From assembly GCA_050742535.1 (NCBI GenBank), contig JBOGIQ010000258.1:1-8990 (forward strand): a DNA stretch of 8,990 nt, in the 5' to 3' direction. The DNA is from Gp6-AA40 sp050742535. Its GTDB lineage: Bacteria > Acidobacteriota > Vicinamibacteria > Vicinamibacterales > UBA2999. A program made the position numbers and the translations under genes. Shown here piece by piece: positions 1 to 6,416 of this stretch. A model generated the notes under the pieces. The model was not told where the DNA came from and ran no database searches. It worked only from the letters and a program-made list of their open reading frames with translations. Numbering within the stretch: position 1 is the first letter of the stretch; each line of letters starts with the position of its first letter.

Positions 1-191
1 GCTGCGAGCAGGCTTGCCCGGTGAGTTGGCCGCCGGTGGGCTGAACACGGCGAATCGGATCTATAGTGGGCACGGCGCGTCAGGGCGCCGCCGTGTCCGC
101 GGAAAGGACTGCGTCCACCTGTTAGATCGTCGGTTCGCAATTCCGATGAACTCTTTTCCGCCCGCGCCAGCGGACACCGGGCATGAGCGGC

Positions 192-207
192 CCGCGCGTA
201 CGCGCGG
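192..207. promoter_or_regulatory. 16-bp perfect palindrome in the leader of the ankyrin gene
   Basis: A perfect palindrome (CCGCGCGTACGCGCGG) sits just before the ribosome binding site of the ankyrin gene. As RNA it could form a 6-bp GC stem with a GUAC loop. As DNA it could be a dimeric protein-binding site. The rest of the 225-base leader has no convincing gene. It also shows a 6-bp hairpin CGGCGC/GCGCCG at 73-90 and an isolated TATAGT at 62-67 that could be a -10 box, but no good -35 partner was seen. In GC-rich DNA such palindromes arise by chance, so a regulatory role is only a suggestion. Confidence 0.3.
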
Positions 208-225
208 CCAGGAAAGGAGCTCATC

Positions 226-2148
226 ATGTCTTCCCGGTCCCTTCCTACGCGCACGCTTCGCGAGCGCCCCGATCTCGATCAACTGAAACGCCAGGCCAAG
301 GAGTTGCTCGCGGCTTTTCGCAACAGCCAGGCAGACGTCTCGGCGGAAGTGCAGGCCCATTACCGCGGCGCCGACCCGGCCGCCTTTGAGCTGCACGACG
401 CGCAGCTGGTGATTGCGCGCGCGTACGGCTTTGACAGCTGGCCGAAGCTCAAGGCGTACGTCGACGGCGTGACCGTGACACGGCTGGCCGAGGCCGTGCG
501 CGCGGACGACCTCGCTGCCGTTCGAGCGATGCTCGACGCGCGACCTGAGCTCGTGCACATGGACATGGCGGAACACAACGAGCATCGGGCGCTGCATTAC
601 GCGGTGCTCGACCGGAATCCGCGGATGGTGCGGTTGTTGATGGATCGCGGCGCCGATCCGTTCAAAGGCATCTGGCCGCATCGCGACGCGACCAGGGCGT
701 TCACCATTGCCACCGAACGCGGCTACGACGACATCGTCGCGATCATCAAGGAGGCGCTCAGTCGGCGCAAGAGAGAAGCGACGGCGCGGCCGGACGACGG
801 GACACCTCCGATCGATCGCTCATCGCCGATCATCGCAAGGCTGTCGGCGGCGTTCATGACAGGCGGCGAGGCCACGGTGATTGCCTGCCTGGAAGAGGAG
901 CCGCGCCTGGTTCACTGGCAGCGGGGCGACGGCTGGACGATGCTGCACCAGGCATCGCTCATGCTGTGCCTCGACGTCGCGAAGTGGCTCGTCGCGCACG
1001 GCGCCGACGTCAACGCCCACGAGCCGTACTCCTGGACTCCGCTGGAGCTCGTTGGCATGAATTGCACGGACTTCACGCCAGAGAAGGCAGCGGCGATGGA
1101 GACCCTCCTCATTTCGCACGGGGCGAGGATGACGGCGGCCGCGGCCGTGGCACGGGGCGATGAGGCGTGGCTGCGGGCTAGCCATGCGGCAGGAACATTA
1201 ACCGAACCGCCAGACGGATATGGGCTGGTGTCGAGGGCCGTGATTCGACGAAGGCCCGACGTGCTCCGGCTGCTGCTCGAATTCGGGTTCGATCCGGACG
1301 AACGCCGCCGCGTCAAGGATATCGAGGAGGTCGTTTACTCGTGGGGAGAGCCGTTGCGTGCGGCGGCGCAGAATGACGACCTCGCGATGGCGGAAACACT
1401 GCTACATCACGGCGCTGATCCAAATCCGTCGATTTATGCGGCGAGCTGGCCGATGTTCGAGGCATACCAGCACAACAATCGCGACATGATCGCGCTGCTC
1501 GAACGCTACGGCGGATTCGCCGACGCCGGTCTCATCGGACATATCGGGCTGATCGATCAGGCGAAGCAGATGCTGGCAGACGAAGCAGCCGGACGTCTCC
1601 GGCAACGGAGCGTTCCTGAAGGTGACACTGTTGCGGCGCGGCTGCTCGTCAGCGGCGCTGATGGTGGCCAGGTGGAGATTGTGCGTCTGGCGATGGAGCA
1701 CCTCGATTGGCCACGAGACGACTCGCGGTGGCACAAGAATCTGATGCGGCCGCTCGGCGCGCATCCGGAAAGCGATCGCGATCGCTATTTGAAGTGCTTC
1801 GCGTTGATGGTGGCGCGCGCCGGCGCGGACGCGCCAGGGGCGTACGGCCGTTCGATTCTCCACGATGTCTGCGGCGGATGGCCGCACCAGGCGACGAGCG
1901 CACACGATCGCGTTGCGCTCGCAACGATCCTGCTCGACGCCGGTGCGCGGCTCGATTGCCGCGACGATCTGTTGAAGAGCACACCGCTCGGCTGGGCATG
2001 CCGGTGGGGCGTGGAACTGGTGACACTCTTTCTGGAGCGTGGCGCGGATCCGCACGAACAGGATGCGGAACCGTGGGCCACGCCCCGCGCATGGGCCGCC
2101 CGAATGAGTCATGGCGAGGTTCTCGCCTGTCTCGAGGCGGCGATGTGA
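226..2148 (+). CDS. ankyrin-repeat protein, cytoplasmic
   Basis: This 640-residue protein probably acts as a protein-binding scaffold in the cytoplasm; its partner cannot be told from sequence. The N-terminal 80 residues carry the pattern DLDQLKRQAKELL (17-29) and LVIARAYGFDSWPKLKAYV (61-79), a module I recall in front of ankyrin repeats in soil bacteria. Degenerate ankyrin repeats follow at about 85-180, 205-300, 330-430 and 545-640. They are recognisable from pieces such as ALHYAV..NPRMVRLLMDRGADP (122-145), WLVAHGADVNA (254-264), TLLHHGADPNP (391-401) and LFLERGADPH (601-610). Residues 430-540 are less repeat-like. There is no signal peptide or membrane segment. The ATG is set by a strong AGGAAAGGAG ribosome binding site at about 209-218, 7 bases upstream. 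It stands alone on this strand and converges on the VOC gene. The fold assignment is firm; the function is unknown. Confidence 0.9.
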   Translation: MSSRSLPTRTLRERPDLDQLKRQAKELLAAFRNSQADVSAEVQAHYRGADPAAFELHDAQLVIARAYGFDSWPKLKAYVDGVTVTRLAEAVRADDLAAVRAMLDARPELVHMDMAEHNEHRALHYAVLDRNPRMVRLLMDRGADPFKGIWPHRDATRAFTIATERGYDDIVAIIKEALSRRKREATARPDDGTPPIDRSSPIIARLSAAFMTGGEATVIACLEEEPRLVHWQRGDGWTMLHQASLMLCLDVAKWLVAHGADVNAHEPYSWTPLELVGMNCTDFTPEKAAAMETLLISHGARMTAAAAVARGDEAWLRASHAAGTLTEPPDGYGLVSRAVIRRRPDVLRLLLEFGFDPDERRRVKDIEEVVYSWGEPLRAAAQNDDLAMAETLLHHGADPNPSIYAASWPMFEAYQHNNRDMIALLERYGGFADAGLIGHIGLIDQAKQMLADEAAGRLRQRSVPEGDTVAARLLVSGADGGQVEIVRLAMEHLDWPRDDSRWHKNLMRPLGAHPESDRDRYLKCFALMVARAGADAPGAYGRSILHDVCGGWPHQATSAHDRVALATILLDAGARLDCRDDLLKSTPLGWACRWGVELVTLFLERGADPHEQDAEPWATPRAWAARMSHGEVLACLEAAM

Positions 2149-2156
2149 AGCCGCTT
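2135..2156. terminator. possible weak bidirectional terminator between convergent genes
   Basis: A short stem, GCGGC (2137-2141) with GCCGC (2150-2154), closes an 8-base loop and can be extended by a G-T and an A-T pair. It spans the stop codon of the ankyrin gene and touches that of the VOC gene. The + strand continues as TTAGGACTTCTTC, which is only mildly T-rich. With 6 bases between the two stops, any terminator must lie inside coding sequence, but this hairpin is weak and may be accidental. Confidence 0.2.
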
Positions 2157-2937
2157 AGGACTTCTTCTGGTGCAGACCGAACGCCGCACCCTGCGGATCG
2201 GCCGCGTTCACGACCCAATCACCGTCCGGGACTTCCATCGGGCCGTTGAGGAGTTTGCCGCCGTTGGCCTTGATCCGCTCGGCCGCGGCGTGCACGTCGG
2301 GGACACGGAAATAGATCTGCCAGTTCGGCGGCACGTTCGCCATCTGTGGCGGCTTGTTCATCATCCCGCCGATCTGTCCGTGCGGGCGATTGAAGATCTG
2401 GTATGTCCCCATCTCGCCCATGTCCATCGCGTCGCCCGGCTGCCAGCCGAAGACCTGCTGGTAGAACTTCATTGCTGCCGGCATGTCCGTGGTCATCAAC
2501 TCGCGCCACGACGCTTCACCGATCTCCGCCGGCGCCTCCGGCCGGCCTTCCTCGCTGGACGGTTCGATGATGTAGAACGCGGCACCCTGCGGGTCCATCA
2601 TCAGCTGCATCCGGCCGACGTTGGGGATGTCGATCACGTCGGTGTGTGTTCTCCCGCCGAGCCGTGTGATCTTCGACACCGCCTCTGTGAGGTCCGGAAC
2701 GGCGACATACATCGCCCAGAAGGGGGGCGCTTTCATCTCCGCCGGTTTGTTCATCACTCCGGCGATGGCGGGACCGCCGGCGGGATTGAACGCGGTATAC
2801 GGGTGCGGAGCGCCGTCGAACGGCGCCGCCTGCCAGCCGATCACGGTTCGATAGAACGCCTCGGCCGACTTCATGTCGGTTGTCCTCAATTCGTACCAGA
2901 CGGGTCGCCCGAGCAAAGTCGAGGTCGCAACTGCCAT
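2155..2937 (-). CDS. VOC-family protein with two glyoxalase/bleomycin-resistance domains
   Basis: The 260-residue protein consists of two homologous vicinal-oxygen-chelate domains, about 11-125 and 143-257. The internal repeat is plain: ELRTTDMKSAEAFYRTVIGW (16-35) matches ELMTTDMPAAMKFYQQVFGW (146-165), VMNKPAEM matches MMNKPPQM, and DPQGAAFYI matches DPQGAAFGL. This layout resembles the mycobacterial 27-30 kDa antigen Rv0577/CFP30B group of tandem VOC proteins. Members of the superfamily bind a metal or small ligand and act as glyoxalases, dioxygenases, isomerases or binding proteins; the substrate here cannot be read from sequence, and I could not identify a full set of metal ligands. No signal peptide is present, so it is probably cytoplasmic. 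The ATG is supported by GGGAGGTGG a few bases upstream (about 2943-2951). It appears to be a single-gene unit, separated from the next minus-strand gene by the 3197-3225 terminator. Confidence 0.92.
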   Translation of the reverse strand: MAVATSTLLGRPVWYELRTTDMKSAEAFYRTVIGWQAAPFDGAPHPYTAFNPAGGPAIAGVMNKPAEMKAPPFWAMYVAVPDLTEAVSKITRLGGRTHTDVIDIPNVGRMQLMMDPQGAAFYIIEPSSEEGRPEAPAEIGEASWRELMTTDMPAAMKFYQQVFGWQPGDAMDMGEMGTYQIFNRPHGQIGGMMNKPPQMANVPPNWQIYFRVPDVHAAAERIKANGGKLLNGPMEVPDGDWVVNAADPQGAAFGLHQKKS

Positions 2938-3060
2938 TCAACCACCTCCCGAGTCTCGCCGCGCGCTCACAGCCCATCCATGCGGTCGCGCGTGCAAACC
3001 GCTAGTCTCGCACGAGCAGATGACGACCGCATCACAAGTGTTCTGCAACTCGTCCGCGAT

Positions 3061-3210
3061 AATGACGGGTTTCAAGGGAAGTGGTCGGCGGCCTTTCCGA
3101 TGAAGCTCGATAACGACTACACGATGTACGAGTACGCGTGCCACGAAGGGGATACGGCCATCCGCAACTACATCGAGACGTCGAGATTCGAGCGGGCGAA
3201 GAAGAAATAG
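3061..3210 (+). pseudogene. C-terminal remnant of an acidobacterial MYEYACHEG-family hypothetical protein
   Basis: Reading + from 3061 to the TAG at 3208-3210 gives about 49 residues including KWSAAFPMK, then MYEYACHEG, and a charged tail ending ERAKKK. I recognise the order W..pFPM....yeYACHEGn as the C-terminal end of secreted hypothetical proteins that are very common in Acidobacteriota and usually several times longer. The open frame does continue upstream, with an ATG at 2980 (which would give 76 residues) and further on as the antisense of the VOC gene. No Shine-Dalgarno sequence precedes that ATG, and no earlier part of the family could be found in any + frame of 2938-3060. I therefore call it a truncated remnant with its 5' part deleted. 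Expression as a short peptide is not excluded. The family function is unknown to me. Confidence 0.6.
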
Positions 3211-3225
3211 GGACGTTACTGTCCC
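3197..3225 (-). terminator. intrinsic terminator of the minus-strand gene series
   Basis: On the minus strand GGGAC (3225-3221) pairs with GTCCC (3214-3210), and a further G-T pair closes a tetraloop. The stem is followed at once by TATTTCTTCTTC (3209-3198), with 8 T in 12 bases. The TAA stop of the TadG-like gene lies in the loop region. The T-tract is the complement of the last Lys codons and stop of the remnant. The same hairpin is present on the + strand but is followed by CGGCAAAGG, so it should terminate only leftward transcription. Confidence 0.65.
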
Positions 3226-3962
3226 GGCAAAGGCACTATCACCCCGAGCACCAACCCGTCGAGGTAGGCCTCGATAAACACGCCTATGAGGTTCGTGACG
3301 ATGACCTCTGGCGCCCCTGTGCCCACCAGCGATTGTTCGAAGTGCACCGGGTCGAACGCGGCGATGGCCGCGAGTCGTGGACTGAAGGGTCCGCACGGTG
3401 TGTCACTTTCCGCGCAGGTCATGGCAATGCGCCGAAGACTCGGATCCCAATAGGCAAACGGATCCTGCAGGATCAGATCGTGGACGGCCTGCTGGGTGGG
3501 TCCGTGCAGGTTGCCCTTCAACATGCGAAGGTCCTGATTAACGAACACAGTGTTCGGCGCATAGGGATCGCAGGTCGAAATGGCCTCCCTGTAGGCGTCG
3601 CCGCCTTCGCCTGAGCGGCCAAGGTCTATGGCGAAGGACGATTGCCGCGTCGCGGTCCCTCCATCAATGACTTTCAGCCAGACCCTGCGGCCAACGTCGG
3701 CGAGCGAGAATCCGGTGGATCCAGGGCCGAAAGCCGGCGGAAGGTAAAAGTCGGCGTCCGGGAACAGACCCCCGCGCGCGTCGAGCGCCTCGAAGGTGTC
3801 GTCCTCCGTCCACATCTCGTCGATCGGCTCGGTGTCGTCGCGGTTGTCGATCCATTTGTCCGCGATCGCCCATGGCTTCACGCAGGGGAACTGCGCCGAC
3901 GCTTCGAAGGGGACGCCGCCCAACATGCACACGACGATCGCGCCGATAACATGAAGTCTCAT
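3216..3962 (-). CDS. secreted protein resembling the C-terminal region of TadG-like Flp-pilus proteins
   Basis: This 248-residue exported protein starts with a signal peptide (1-23, cleavage after ASA, giving mature QFPCVKPW). The body carries a series of motifs I associate with the C-terminal half of TadE/TadG-like Flp pilus assembly proteins: VKPWAIADKW (28-37), GFSLADVGRRVWLK (84-97), GGDAYREAISTCDP (120-133), GNLHGPTQQAVHDLI..DP...WDP (150-173), SPRLAAIAAFDP (194-205) and the tail VTNLIGVFIEAYLDG...G.I..LPG (222-247). Usual TadG-like proteins have an N-terminal membrane helix and many more residues; those parts are absent here. Four mature cysteines (27, 131, 183, 190) could form disulfides. 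The frame is open to 4124, but the ATG at 3962 gives the signal peptide; no clear Shine-Dalgarno sequence precedes it. It is last in the series, 133 bases after the TIGR03435 gene. The family link is from memory and needs a profile search; the function is unknown. Confidence 0.75.
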   Translation of the reverse strand: MRLHVIGAIVVCMLGGVPFEASAQFPCVKPWAIADKWIDNRDDTEPIDEMWTEDDTFEALDARGGLFPDADFYLPPAFGPGSTGFSLADVGRRVWLKVIDGGTATRQSSFAIDLGRSGEGGDAYREAISTCDPYAPNTVFVNQDLRMLKGNLHGPTQQAVHDLILQDPFAYWDPSLRRIAMTCAESDTPCGPFSPRLAAIAAFDPVHFEQSLVGTGAPEVIVTNLIGVFIEAYLDGLVLGVIVPLPGQ

Positions 3963-4042
3963 GATCGGGCGGCCGAGCAAACGACATTCCGTTGCGCGAG
4001 TAAGCGCTAATGGCGGTCTGGCGACCTTTATCGACGCGCGCC

Positions 4043-4073
4043 ACGGCGCACGGACCTCGAATTCGTGCGCCGT
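4043..4073. repeat. 10-bp perfect inverted repeat between the TIGR03435 and TadG-like genes
   Basis: ACGGCGCACG (4043-4052) and CGTGCGCCGT (4064-4073) are exact inverted repeats around an 11-base loop. On the minus strand the hairpin begins 22 bases after the TIGR03435 stop codon. No T-tract follows, so it is not a classical terminator. It may be a 3' stabilising or processing structure, a site of partial attenuation, or an operator for the downstream gene. Confidence 0.45.
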
Positions 4074-4095
4074 CTCACAAACCTGTGCGGCGACG

Positions 4096-4950
4096 TCAGT
4101 GTTCGGAGGGCTGCGCCGCGCCATCGATCACGAGCACCTCGATCGGCCGTCGCTGCGTCTCGATTTGCAGGCCGAGCTGAGTCTTTAGCGCGTTCGCCAA
4201 TTCGGGATCCGGCGGAACGAGCGCGGAGGGGAGTCCCAACGCGGCGTCACGCTCTCCGCCCTTCATAGACATGGCGAACGTGTCGCTCGTGAACGCGACG
4301 TTGATATCGAATGCCCCCTCGAGGCCCGTGGCGTCGACGACCGGGCTGCGCATCGACGTGCCGAGGAACGCCGCGAGCTGCTCCATGGTGGCGGTTCCAA
4401 CAAGCCGAATGCGGGTCGGTGGGTTTTCGTCGCCTGCCGGTGTCACGACATATCGAAGTCGCCGCCATTGTGAGAACTCGGTGCGCGTCGGCTGCGGGCG
4501 TGGCCCCTTCTTGGCGAGCAGGAGCACGTGCGCCGGCATCTCCTTCGCCTCGCGATGAAGCGACAGGCCGAATCGATCCGCGAGCAGCGAACGCAGCATC
4601 AGCATCGCGACGCGCTCATCGACCGCCGTCGAGGCCTTGGCCTCGATGTCGAACCGGCTGGTGCGCATCCATTGAGGTCCACCGGAGATGCGGAAGTCCT
4701 GAATGTCGTAGGCGAGGCTCATGAGCGTCCGCAGGCTGGCGTTTTGCGCGCTGAAACGTCCACCAGCGAAGCCGACGTTCGTCCCTGACGCGACTCGTCC
4801 GTCCGGCAGAACGGCCGTTCGGCTCACATTGGTCTTCACCGACGCCACCTCGAATGCCGGCGTGACCTCGCGTGCCGTCTGCTGCCGTTCACCGTGCGCC
4901 GCAACGACGCTCGCTACCACAGCCGCGAGTGCACAGCAGAACGCTCGCAT
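4096..4950 (-). CDS. TIGR03435-family secreted protein
   Basis: This 284-residue protein has an N-terminal signal sequence (about 1-20, MRAFCCALAAVVASVVAAHG) and the hallmarks of TIGR03435: FEVASVKT (33-40), LRTLMSLAYDIQDFRISGGP (73-92, typical spacing before PQWM), LLADRFGLSLHRE (122-134), VVDATGLEGAFDINVAF (204-220), and the closing LKTQLGL...RRPIEVLVIDGAAQPSEH (255-284). It is full length for the stand-alone form; other members are fused to M56/BlaR1-like peptidases, and no such domain is present here. The family is greatly expanded in Acidobacteriota and has no established biochemical role; the protein is expected to be exported. The ATG is fixed by GGGAGGAGG about 7 bases upstream (4958-4966). 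It begins 18 bases after the stop of the preceding 315-residue gene, so the two are almost certainly co-transcribed with the sigma/anti-sigma genes. Confidence 0.92.
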   Translation of the reverse strand: MRAFCCALAAVVASVVAAHGERQQTAREVTPAFEVASVKTNVSRTAVLPDGRVASGTNVGFAGGRFSAQNASLRTLMSLAYDIQDFRISGGPQWMRTSRFDIEAKASTAVDERVAMLMLRSLLADRFGLSLHREAKEMPAHVLLLAKKGPRPQPTRTEFSQWRRLRYVVTPAGDENPPTRIRLVGTATMEQLAAFLGTSMRSPVVDATGLEGAFDINVAFTSDTFAMSMKGGERDAALGLPSALVPPDPELANALKTQLGLQIETQRRPIEVLVIDGAAQPSEH

Positions 4951-4968
4951 CAGACGCCTCCTCCCGGT

Positions 4969-5916
4969 CTAGCGCTTCGGCTCCTCGACCTTCACGATCT
5001 TGCCTTTCGCCTTCTCCACGAGCGTTTCGACGAGGCGGAATTTCAGGTCGCCGTCCTTGACCTCGTACCACGACGGGACCGTGAAGAGCGCGTCGGGCTG
5101 CTCGCCGCGTTGAATGTGCGTCAGGCGATACGTCGTATCGCCGTTGCGCGGGTCGCGGCGTGTGACAAGGACCGGCATCTGTAGCTCGGGCGAGAACCAG
5201 CGCTCGGAGACGATGTTGATCGGCTGCAGATTGCCGATGGCGCCCGCTGCAATGGTGGTCGTCGTTCGCGTCCCCTGCGTGCGCACACCCTCGATGCTCC
5301 TGATGCCGAGATCCTGAACGGTGACGTCCCCGGCGGCGTTGATCTTGGTACGCTCGATCTCCGCATTTTGCACGTCGGCGGGCGTTCCACGCCCACCGCC
5401 GCCGTTCGTCGTGCCGGCTTCGCTGCGGCGTAGCGCTTTCTCGAGCTTCTCGAGCTCGACGAGCTTCTTGCCGCTCGCCCGGACGTTCCGATACGCGACG
5501 CGGCGTTCGTCGTCCAGGGTATAGCTGGCGCCGGAATCCGGATCGACGATGGTGACGAGTCTCGGCGTCGCAGCGTGGCCCGCGGCGAGTGGACCGATCA
5601 AGGCAACCTCTTCCTCGCGTCGCGCGCGGCCCCGACTGTCGCGTGCGACCGACGACTCGTACCGGCGCTCGATGCGATTCCCGTCGCCCAAGGTCTGAGC
5701 GAATTCTGTTACTGCCTGCGCCGAGAACGGCGCATTCTTCACCGGCGTGACCTCGATCGGCGCGGACTCGGTGATCTTGAAGCCCTCTCCGGGTGAAACG
5801 AGGATCGCTCCGCGACCGCCTCCGCCGCCATGTGGTCCTGCCTGCTGGGCGTCGGCGGCCGACGCTGTCAGTGCGATCACGGCGATGAAAAGTGTTGCCT
5901 GGCGACAGGTCTTCAT
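4969..5916 (-). CDS. secreted hypothetical protein with two glycine tracts
   Basis: The 315-residue product has a clear signal peptide (1-23, ending ASAADA, mature QQAGPHGG). Two glycine-rich tracts, GGGGGRG (30-36) and GGGGRG (172-177), separate an N-terminal segment (about 40-165) from a C-terminal one (about 180-315). The first contains AVTEFAQTLGDGNRIERRYES (68-88), DSRGRARREE (93-102) and IVDPDSGASYTLD (123-135). The second contains LGIRSIEGVRTQGTRTTTTI (203-222), IVSERWFSPELQMPVLVTRR (235-254) and DTTYRLTHIQRGEQPDALFTVP (260-281). I recall this pattern from uncharacterised Acidobacteria proteins, often beside ECF sigma genes, but know no function. The open frame extends to 6423, antisense-free but over the anti-sigma gene; the ATG at 5916 is chosen for its signal peptide and the AGGAGAAG site 3-6 bases upstream. 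It lies 41 bases after the anti-sigma stop and 18 before the TIGR03435 start. Confidence 0.85.
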   Translation of the reverse strand: MKTCRQATLFIAVIALTASAADAQQAGPHGGGGGRGAILVSPGEGFKITESAPIEVTPVKNAPFSAQAVTEFAQTLGDGNRIERRYESSVARDSRGRARREEEVALIGPLAAGHAATPRLVTIVDPDSGASYTLDDERRVAYRNVRASGKKLVELEKLEKALRRSEAGTTNGGGGRGTPADVQNAEIERTKINAAGDVTVQDLGIRSIEGVRTQGTRTTTTIAAGAIGNLQPINIVSERWFSPELQMPVLVTRRDPRNGDTTYRLTHIQRGEQPDALFTVPSWYEVKDGDLKFRLVETLVEKAKGKIVKVEEPKR

Positions 5917-5957
5917 GGTGCTTCTCCTGGTCCGCCTGAGGACGGACACTACGTCAG

Positions 5958-6416
5958 CTAGCGATTCAGACTGAGTCCCCGCGCGACGCCGTCTTCCCCG
6001 ACCACCACGTCCACGTCGATGTCGCTGGTGGCGAGCGCCGTCGTCCGCACACCGAGGGCGTGCAGCGTGGCCGCGGGCATCCGCATGCGAACAAGGCGAA
6101 CGTGCTCGCCGTCGAGAATCGGTTCGCCGATCAGGATGACCGTCGGAGGCGTACTGGCGGCACGTGACGGTTCGACCGTTGTCGTCGATCGAAGATGCCC
6201 ACCGAGCAGGGTCAAGCCAGCGGCAACCACGGCGCCAGCCGCGAGCGAGGCGAATCGTGAGACCGGGCTCAGGCGCACGGGCGTATGAGGTGCGTGCGAC
6301 GCATCCCATGCACTCATCAAGGCAGCCTCGACGTGCGCCGGGGTCGCATGGCCGGATTCGGCGTCGCGCAGCGCGCCCAGCAGCGCCGCAAGAGGATCGT
6401 CGTGGTGACTGGTCAT
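5958..6416 (-). CDS. single-pass anti-sigma-like membrane protein
   Basis: This 152-residue protein has a short cytoplasmic N-terminus (1-52), one membrane helix (about 55-74, FASLAAGAVVAAGLTLLGG) and an extracytoplasmic domain of about 75 residues. Its position directly after an ECF sigma gene, with the sigma stop and this start sharing ATGA at 6416-6413, strongly suggests that it binds and holds that sigma factor at the membrane. It lacks the HxxxCxxC zinc motif of classical ZAS anti-sigma factors. The cytoplasmic part instead has TPAHVEAALMSAWDA (25-39). The outer part has VRLVRMRMPAATLHALGV (107-122) and DVDVVVGEDGVARGLSL (134-150), a pattern I recall from other acidobacterial anti-sigma-like proteins. 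A GTG at 6425 is in frame, but the ATG with GAGGTG upstream and the 4-base overlap is preferred. The anti-sigma role is inferred from context, not from a recognised domain. Confidence 0.85.
   Translation of the reverse strand: MTSHHDDPLAALLGALRDAESGHATPAHVEAALMSAWDASHAPHTPVRLSPVSRFASLAAGAVVAAGLTLLGGHLRSTTTVEPSRAASTPPTVILIGEPILDGEHVRLVRMRMPAATLHALGVRTTALATSDIDVDVVVGEDGVARGLSLNR

Noticed and set aside
1..24. Possible last codons of a + strand gene ending at the TGA at 22-24
   Set aside because: Seven codons are too few to support a gene call.
61..681. 206-codon minus-strand open frame over the left end
   Set aside because: It is mostly antisense to the ankyrin gene, has His/Arg-rich composition, and resembles no family.
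1402..2112. 236-codon minus-strand open frame inside the ankyrin gene
   Set aside because: It is a shadow of the ankyrin coding sequence in GC-rich DNA, with no recognisable domain and no ribosome binding site.
2170..3210. Long + strand open frame of 346 codons across the VOC gene
   Set aside because: Most of it is the antisense of a well-supported VOC gene with a good ribosome binding site, and its composition is His/Arg-rich. Only the last ~49 codons match a real family, so only the remnant is annotated.
2938..3396. 152-codon minus-strand open frame between the VOC and TadG-like genes
   Set aside because: It overlaps the TadG-like gene, crosses the terminator, and has the composition of a shadow frame.
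3216..4124. 302-codon version of the TadG-like gene starting at 4124
   Set aside because: The extra 54 residues would bury the signal peptide, overlap the end of the TIGR03435 gene and run through the 4043-4073 hairpin.
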